NCBI GenBank assembly: GCA_030704615.1
Contig: CM060734.1
Span: forward strand, 11,284,001-11,348,000
Direction of reading: 5' to 3'
DNA: 64,000 nt
From: Takakia lepidozioides
Taxonomy: Eukaryota > Streptophyta > Takakiopsida > Takakiales > Takakiaceae
The notes under the pieces are model-generated. The model did not search any database and was not told the origin of the DNA. It was given only the letters and a program-made list of their open reading frames with translations. This document shows positions 56,560-64,000 of this stretch, piece after piece (positions within the stretch are counted from its first letter, which is position 1; each line of letters starts with the position of its first letter). A program made the translations under genes and the position numbers.

Positions 56560-59500
56560 ATGGCAGCAGCGGGCCTCGTTGACAAGGCCACGAGCGATTT
56601 GTTGATAGGCCCTGATTGGGCTATGAACCTCGACCTCTGCGATGTCATCAACAATGATCCGGGGTACGTCTTCTTCTTTTCTCTGGTCTCTTACATTTCG
56701 GCCCTTTCATCCCTCTTCTGGTTTCTTTCATCTTTTAAAGACTGCCCCTCTGGAATTAATTTTGAACTTGCGGGCTGGTCGATCCCTCAGTCGTCTGTCT
56801 GCCTCAATTCAGTGACAATGGGGGGGGGGAGGAGATATGTCCTATTTCTTCCCTCGCTCTACATGTTATTGGTCTCTGGATCGGGGCTATGCTGACTTGA
56901 ATCTTCCGTATGGTGCTCCTGTCTCCTCTATGTCTTTCTCTCTTTGCATTTGGTCTCAAGGGTCTACCCACTCTCGGCACTAGACTGAAATTTAAACTCA
57001 GGGCAGGAAGCCTACCTTTGAACAGCAAACAGAAGCAGAGAGGAAAGGGAGAGTGCAATTGCCCGTTGTGTGGGCAATCTGAAGACAGTATTCATTTTCT
57101 GATACACTGTCCGGGGTTCTCTCACCAAAGAGACGCTCTCTTCAAATCTATTAAGGGAATTGTGCCTGTACCCCTGTTTACCAACTTTGAAAGTCTCGAG
57201 GCTGAGCCAAAAGCCCAGGCCCTCCTGAGGCCTAGTTTTTGGGCAAATCACACACAGCAGATTGATGCTTGTGTGAAGGGATTTCTAGAGGATATCTGGA
57301 AAACCCGGATTAATTCTTTATATGGAGGTAAGTCTTACTACCAACGTCAGCCCCTGACAGAGGTAGGTTCTGTCCCTTTTGTTCCCGCTCAAACTGGGCG
57401 CGGGGTCAATGGCCACAAGGCTACGGCAAACAACGTCTTATGAGTACAATCTTTGCATTTGGTCTGATTGTGTCTAGTTTAGTGCATGCTACAATCTACA
57501 TTCCTCTCCTCTATATTCGTCCCTCTCTTCATCATTTGTATTTTTCTCTGTTCCCGGCCTAAATTCTCCAGACACTATGAATTCAAGGGAATTGCTTGTT
57601 ACAGAGCTTTCTTGGCTCTCACCTGTGTTTTCTGTGTCAAGTTTGCTGTCTGTATCAGCAAGAAATTTGTGCGCACTGCTCTTTTCACCTGATAGCTTGT
57701 ATTTAGAAGCAGGTCAGTACCTTCACATGGGGGCCTGCCTGGGCTTTCAAGTTAGGCCATCCATTTTGGGGTTGGCCAAGGATTACCAGCATGAGCTGCC
57801 GAGCGTATGCCCTTTGATTAGGTTAAGAAATTGTGCTGCTTTGTAATTGCTAACTACAATGATTGTGTGGTATTGTAGACAGAATGTCTATCGCATAAGC
57901 TCTCTGTTCTTGCATGGGTCTTGCCGGTGTCTTTGTTTTTCCCTTCAATTGCTCCCCTACTCCTCCTCCCCTCCCCATCGCATTTGGACTATTATATTAT
58001 TCTTCATATGTATTTGGTATTTCCCAAATCTTCTCCATTATCCTGCAGAAAATAAGACGTTTACAACTTTGTCTGTTCACTGGTCTGTGGGTCCATTTTG
58101 ACAGGTGGCATCTTTGTTTTTGACTGTGAACTCTTCCTCTTGGAAACATGTACCTATCTGTGAAACTTGATTATTGTAGGGTGCCTATATTTTTGGTGTT
58201 AGATAGAAAACTAGAGAATAAAGGGATCTAGACTTGTGGTCATGAATGAAAGTGAGGACTTCCAGGTGGCAGGAGTTTGAGAAGAGCTGGAAATTATTCC
58301 ATTCTTTCTGTCTTCTGGATTTTTCACTTTTGTTTATTGGCAGAACTCTTGGTCCGCCTTCAATTGTTTTTTAGGTTTTTGTATGTTGCCATCTCCTGTT
58401 CTTTGATATGATATGGTTGTGACGGGAATGAACCGCAGGCAAGCAAGGGATGTTGTCAAAGCAGTCAAGAAACGCATTGGAAACAGGAATCCTGTGGTTC
58501 AGATTCTTTCTCTTACGGTGTGTATCGTTGTTCAGGATGACACAATCCAGATTTGACATAGTGATTTGCGGCAAATAGACATTTGGCCTATTGCTTGGTC
58601 AAAAAATTTCAGATACTATTACTGTTGGTTTGTTGAAGTTTAACTGATTATCTGGCCACTACTGTTGTTGGGAAATATCTGGCCAGCTTTGGTTGCAATG
58701 AAAAGTTTTGTATTTATGCCTCAACATATTACCCTTCTTATGATTCGACTAGCCATTTCTTATCTTGCAACTCTCGTGTTCTTAATGTCCTAAAGCCTTT
58801 TATACTTTAAGTTTATGCTCAAGTTCCGATTTTTCTGTTCTCACAACGTAACTCTGGTGTTGCTCTTCAGGTTTTAGAAACCTTGATCAAGAACTGTGGG
58901 GATATTGTTCATCAACATGTTGCGGAAAAAGATGTGCTACATGAAATGGTGAAGATTGTGAAAAGAAAAGTGAGTGCTTTCAATTGTTGTCTCAATATTT
59001 GCTCCGGCAAATACTTTGTTCTTATCGTCCTTTTTCTTCTCCACTTGCACATGTGGCTATGGAATTAAATCTGAATGAATTCTCACTCTTTGGTTTCAGG
59101 TAGTGCACTTCAGACTGACATGCTGTTGTGAGGCTGTTTGTCTGTGCTACCAATAGCAGTTTTTGTCCTTGTGTTATTTGCACGCAGGTGTAACCCTTAG
59201 AGTTAAGGCATTGGTATAGCACCGGGTTATTTCTGCTGTATTTCTGATGTCGTAAATGGCGTGACTGTGTTTTTGACTCCTTCCAAACCTTATGTCTGAA
59301 GCTTTTGTACTTTATCATCATATGGAATGACTAAACTCCTTGGAGAAGGGCCTTTCGAGTCAAGTATTACTTCTCTGTCTTCCTGTTGCTAGGAACTGAT
59401 GTCTGTCCTATGAATGGTATGGTTTGCAGACAGATATGCGAGTAAGGGACAAGGTATTGGTGTTGCTGGACTCATGGCAAGACGCTTTTGGGGGTTCAAG

Positions 59501-62500
59501 GGGGCGATATCCCCAGTACTATTTGGCCTATGACGAGTTGCGGGTATCATGCTTGACATCTTGACTGTTTGCGTTTGAGCTTTTGACTTCCGTTTTGTTT
59601 AGTCTGTGTTTTTTTCGCTCCATCCCCTTTCATCCTCATTGACAGTCCTTTTTGTTCTTTTAACTTTGGCATGGTGTCATCAGTCTCTTTTGGGAACCTT
59701 GTCTTGGAATGAGTGTAATTTGTCTAATGCAGTCTTGATACAAGCAACCTGTTTCTGACGTAGAGGATATTGCATGACTGACTTTACTTTTTTTCTTAGT
59801 TTTCCTATTCTGTTCCACCTTGGCACTGGTGCTGAAACCAATGCTCTCCACATGTGGGCAGCGTGCAGGCGTTGAGTTTCCCCAGCGCTCTGGCGGGCAA
59901 GCAGTGCCAATCTTTACCCCACCCCAATCACAGCCTATAGCGTCCTCATGCCCAACCTTGCAAGGATCCCCAGGATTCATCTCACCAAGTGGGGAGAGAG
60001 ACACAGCACACGCAAGTCTTCCAGGCATGAGGTAAGGAGTCAAGGCTACATCAAGGTATATGAGTTTTTAATAGGAACTTTGACTGTCCCAGTTCCATGT
60101 TGACCTAACTCCGATGCATGGTGCAATTTGCTGATGAGTTCTCTATGGCTTAGAACCCCTCTTTGCAACTTTGGTTGTGATAATTGGGGGCTTTGCAGCT
60201 TGACAGATATTGAGGCATCGCGCAGTATGGTCGAGGTTCTTTCGGAGATGCTGAATGCCATAGACCCACGTGATAGAGCGGTGTGATTTCTGGACCTTTT
60301 AGATCTCCCGGTCCTGCTATGGGCTGTTTCTTGAAACCAACAGTGACCCAGGAATGGTTGCTCACTGTATGTTCAAATATTTTGATGTGAAGTTGTCCTT
60401 ACCTGCTCAAGAAGATGATCTCACTGTTAAAGGTCATAGAGTGGCATGGGGGGTACAGGTTTGCCAAGGGGCAATCTGATTTTTTAGTCTGATGGGTTTT
60501 GGTTTGTTATAACACGTAGCTGACAAGGGATGTCTCATCAAGCAGGCTGTTGTGGAGGAAGTGATAGTGGATCTGGTGGAGCAATGTCGCACAAGCCAAC
60601 GGCGTGTCATGCAGCTTGTTAACACCACCTCGTAGGGCATCTCTAACTTTCAAGTTATACATGTTCTTTTCTTTTTCTTTTTCTTCTATTATCATGCTCT
60701 CTTCTCGACTCCCGCCATCCCTCTTTCTCTTCTCCCAATGTAAAGGGGCAAGGAGCATTCCATTACATGAAAGCACTGTAAGATAAGAGATTGCGTGCCC
60801 TATTTCGCAAATCCCATCCATTCTAGACAGTGCCACTGACGCTGGGAACATTTGTGGTCAGACTAGTACCATTTAGCAATCAATACTGCCACTGTAGTGG
60901 AATCGATCCAGTGTTTGCCAAGTGAAAGAGCTGTGTTGGCTCCATGTAAGCCTTGTTACGAAGACATTAGGGCTTGTTTCCCATGGGGTTTATCTCCTCT
61001 AGGGCAAGACATCTGGTGACATAGCTAAGCACTAAAGATTCCTTTCTTGCCATTGAGAATGTACTCATAAGACGTTGTTTGCCGTAGCCTTGTGACCATT
61101 GACCCCGCGCTCAGTTTGAGCGGAACACAAAGGAACACACAGGTATTGGGAAAAGAGAGATCATACAAATGCAAATATGCTCTGGTAGCGACTTGCAGTT
61201 ATTGGCTGCTAACATCTGGACTTGGCTTACAGGGACGAGGAATTGCTCCGTCAGGGTCTAGCATTGAACGATGACTTGCAACGGGTACTTGCCAAGCATG
61301 ATGCAATTGCTTCAGGTTCTCCTTTGCCTACTGAACCTGCAGGGCGTCCATCTTATGGTGAGCACAAGGAAGAGGAGCGAGATGATGATTTTGCTCAACT
61401 GGCACACAGGTACAATCAGGATTATGCTGTGCACATAATTGCTTGAACAGTGACTGGTTAAGCAGTATCTATAGGTATTAGCATTTGCAGAACTCAGCTT
61501 TGTTCTTATCTCTCCCTCGCATGTCATTGCTGATTTGTTTGCAGGTCCTCGTCACAATCTCGATTGCCAGACAATAGGCCAAGTGCTCCAGTACAGCTTG
61601 CACTGGCCCCACCACCACAACTCAACAAAAAAATTGGTTCAGTGAGTGGTCCTGCTGAGAAGCGGGAGAACTCGGTCGACCTCCTCAGCGGGGATTCATT
61701 TGGCAACAGGTCAGCAGAAAACACTGCAACAACAGCACCACCATTGATTACCTCTCCCAGCAGTAAATATGAAGATCTACAGCTGGCCCTCCTGGACCCA
61801 CCTCCTCCACAAGGGGATCCAAATCCCTTTGGATCAAGCCCAGTCTTCCATGCTACCCCAAGCAATCAGCCTGTGTATGAGTCCTCATCTCAGCATCAGC
61901 AGTTTGGCTATACCTACGGGAATATGACGAGCCCTCCCTCCCAGGGCTACCAACTGCAACATTATATGCAGGGCCACCCTCCAGGACAGCAGCAAATGCC
62001 CCAAAATAGCTACGCAGCCCCTTGGTCAACAGCGGCTCTGGCTGCTGGCCACACCCTTAGTGCACAGCAGCGTGCCATGATCTATGGAGAGCCACAGCCC
62101 CAGTCACCACAGTCACCCTCTGGGCAGCAGACGCCAGTACAGCAATATCAAGGGCAACAGCAGCTGCAAGGGCAACAGTTGCAAGCACAGAAGCAAAGGC
62201 AGCCGCAAATTCAAGAGCCACCACCATGGCAAGAACAGCCACCACAAGGGCAGCTGTGGCAAGGGGGCTACCAGGCTCCCTCTCCGCGGGGGGGTGTCAA
62301 TGGTTCACCTGCAATGAGTGCACAACAGCGGGCTTTGCTGTTTGGATCACAAACAAGCACTCCACTGATCCCACCACCCTCAGGCCAACTGAACCAAAGG
62401 CAGCAATTTTTTCAGCAGCAACAAGTACCTCAAGGTAGTGAACCTTACAGGATGAGCTATGGTGGGGTCACGCAAAGCGACATCTTAGGGCAGACCCACA

Positions 62501-62718
62501 ACCTCTCCCTCCAGGACACCAGTCAGTACACGCAAAATCAGCCAATAGGAGGGTATTATGGGCAACGTGTAGTTATGATGCCCAGTTCACAGCAGCAGGT
62601 GTCACCTTCGGCTAAGATATTCAACCCAGCTGACAAACTGTTTGAGGATTTGGTGGATTTGCGCAGCTTTAAATCAGCAGGAATTCCGGGTAACCTTTCC
62701 AGGCCGAGTACTAGTTAG
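56560..62718 (+). CDS. TOL: TOM1-like (TOL) protein, VHS-GAT, 9 exons, 694 aa
   Basis: TOL proteins are plant ESCRT-0-like adaptors that bind ubiquitinated membrane cargo and pass it to the ESCRT machinery. Exons: 56560-56663, 58439-58517, 58871-58969, 59430-59543, 59862-60031, 60199-60280, 60546-60631, 61233-61409, 61545-62718; all introns are GT-AG and the phases join into 2085 bp. Residues 1-132 are the VHS domain ([51 protein letters not shown]). A GAT domain follows at about 189-275 ([59 protein letters not shown]). [10 protein letters not shown] is the acidic block seen in plant TOLs. The long C-terminus is Pro/Gln-rich with an NPF motif (about residue 397, EH-domain ligand) and ends near [11 protein letters not shown]. 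No disruptions seen. Start chosen from the conserved VHS N-terminus; last exon is longer than in angiosperm TOLs because of Gln expansions. Confidence 0.93.
56910..57443 (+). mobile_element. LINE ORF2 C-terminal (zinc-knuckle) remnant in TOL intron 1
   Basis: This 177-codon frame lies wholly in the 1.8-kb first intron of TOL. It contains [20 protein letters not shown], the CCHC-type zinc finger (CxxC...HxxxxC) found at the C-terminus of non-LTR retrotransposon ORF2 proteins, preceded by [10 protein letters not shown]-like sequence and followed by QRDALFKSI. It reads in the TOL sense. The rest of the intron (57444-58438) shows no features. Confidence 0.7.
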
Positions 62719-63561
62719 GCTGGACGCCATTGATGTTATCATTATTGTGGCGAGTAATGTAAGTGGGTTGAGGTTGTTTTATGGCTACCTTTCAAGCATT
62801 GCATAATGATAAGTTCTCTCCCTCATCCCTCTCACCCCCACTCTCTTTTGAATCTTCAACTGTGGTGGTTATCATGCATGCTGTTTGGAAAGCTGTCGCG
62901 TAAACATCTTCATGAGGGAAGATTTTTTTGATCTCGTCTCTGATGAGGTCGGCTTGAGTGTCAAATATAATAAGCTGCATGAAAAAAGATATTTGAGCTT
63001 GAGAACGCGTGGCTCTTTCATCATGACATGTTGTGCACACAATCTCTCATTAATAATTTCGCGGTTGTGCTTGACCCGAGTGTTTGTTGGGAAAGAGGAA
63101 GCTCGGGTTGGGAGGGTAATAACGTTCACTGGGCTTTTTCTTGGGGAAGGTGCAGACAGGGGACAAAGATTTGAAGTCTCCCGTGCTTGAGGGCACTCGA
63201 GTTGTTTGATATTGAATATTCGTGTTGGTATTCAAGGTCGAGGTTGCAGTCAGTATTGCGTATGAAATATGCAGTCATCTACCGGGCCGCTTTAGCACAG
63301 TTGAATCTTCTCTCAAGTAGTCAAGCATTGTTTGACACTCGCTTACTGATTCAATGCCTGGGATGCATACGGTTTGCAAGTGACACTCGTGTGACCATAT
63401 CCCTGTGACCATCCTCTCTACTTTTGAAGGCTTGAGTCTTGGTGAGGGCAACTTCTAGAATTGTACAACCTGCAATGAAACTGGTATGGCATTCCAAAGC
63501 ATTCAACGTCATGTTAGCAATCCTGGCACTAATGGGGGTGCTCTGCTAAGTATTAGGTAGC
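62719..63561. other. TOL 3' UTR and downstream, no gene
   Basis: T-rich sequence follows the TOL stop codon. I see no clear AATAAA at a suitable distance. Frames such as 62885-63190 have no support. Confidence 0.45.
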
Positions 63562-63671
63562 CGGTGCGAGGAGCCTGGTTACCTGTTGTAATTTGGGGCC
63601 CTGAATAGTCGAGCTGTGGGAGCGGCGAGAGTATTTAGGGCCAAATTACAACCGGTAACCTGGCGACACCG
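63562..63671. repeat. Inverted repeat (foldback), ~40-bp arms
   Basis: 63562-63606 and 63633-63671 are inverted copies around TGGTTACCTGTTGTAATTTGG / CCAAATTACAACCGGTAACC, with a 26-bp loop. It could be a MITE-like foldback element or a structured 3' region. Arms carry a few mismatches and a small indel. Confidence 0.8.
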
Positions 63672-64000
63672 AGAAGCTCCTGCAGCTAGAGTATCTGTCT
63701 CTCTCCTGAAGATCTGCAACTCCTACTTCCTGCATACACTAAGAACTAGATGTCCAAGAAGTGTGGAAGACGAAACGTTTTCAAGAACCAAACGTCTTCT
63801 AGAAGCATCGGGATGAACGTCACTAGTTAGATCAAACTGTGGTCAGAAGAACCCTAAGATATTGAGTTGATCCTACCCCATGTAGAAGTGTTTTGTATTC
63901 ATGTAATTCATTCAACATAGTCGATAGTTGTTTTGATCACATATGCAGATATAGATCAAGTATACATTCGATATAGATTGAGGATAGTTTACTGATGTAC
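63672..64000. other. No gene seen
   Basis: AT-rich sequence with ATATAGAT-type repeats near the window edge. It might be the start of another element, but nothing can be supported. Confidence 0.4.

Noticed and set aside
61524-62317. Minus-strand and out-of-frame plus frames over the last TOL exon
   Set aside because: They are shadows of the Pro/Gln-rich TOL coding exon.

Overview
This is a eukaryotic nuclear window, gene-poor and packed with transposable-element wreckage. Genes are split by GT-AG introns, codon use is mixed, and the recognisable host-type proteins are plant-type: a TOM1-LIKE (TOL) ESCRT-0-like protein, an MHK/MAK-type kinase, a plant-type fatty acid amide hydrolase and eIF3d. 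The TE repertoire (LINEs on strongly G-depleted strands, a Helentron, Ty3/gypsy gag-protease with an LLDSGAQPLMLG protease site) is what I would expect from a large-genome charophyte alga such as Chara. That species guess is inference.

Layout. 1-1650: AT-rich ~240-bp tandem repeats. 2.8-3.7 kb: decayed gag-protease (minus). About 5.7-13.36 kb: a large G-poor LINE (ORF1-like frame, endonuclease, reverse transcriptase) cut off inside its RT, exactly where a Helentron begins (13.36 to about 19.5 kb, minus; zinc-finger N-terminus, HUH Rep, Pif1 helicase, fused endonuclease, all broken). 20-28.1 kb: a mosaic of exon-intron fragments of unrelated host genes on both strands (RPA-like zinc ribbon, eIF3d twice in opposite orientation, MHK kinase, fatty acid amide hydrolase). 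28.7-33.6 kb: two oppositely oriented pieces of one LTR retrotransposon family plus a second copy of the 5.7-13.4 kb LINE family. 40.5-43.2 kb: Ty3/gypsy gag-protease with several in-frame stops. 43.2-45 kb: ~170-bp satellite. 47.04-47.22 kb: tRNA-derived SINE with a perfect 12-bp target-site duplication. 54.2-55.9 kb: L1-like LINE. 56.56-62.72 kb: the one apparently intact host gene, TOL, in nine exons.

The unusual system. Two paralogous, intron-sharing gene copies (about 34.5-37.9 kb and 47.75-49.86 kb) read as a circularly permuted, beta-class-like amino-methyltransferase (motif IV-like DIPDG first, then a GF-...-W segment, then a motif X/I-like SPAF...GTG segment and a GRHxFxxExDT segment). 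Both carry frameshifts. Associated with them are three different families of dispersed short palindromes, each with 8-10-bp arms around a 2-bp centre: one inside an intron of copy 1 (34.88-35.65 kb), one between the two copies (45.0-45.56 kb) and one directly 3' of copy 2 (49.99-50.94 kb, with one unit inside a copy-2 intron). Next to the last array lies a head-to-head pair of an unrecognised protein family. A methyltransferase-like gene family linked to locus-specific CpG-containing palindrome arrays is the main candidate for something undescribed here.
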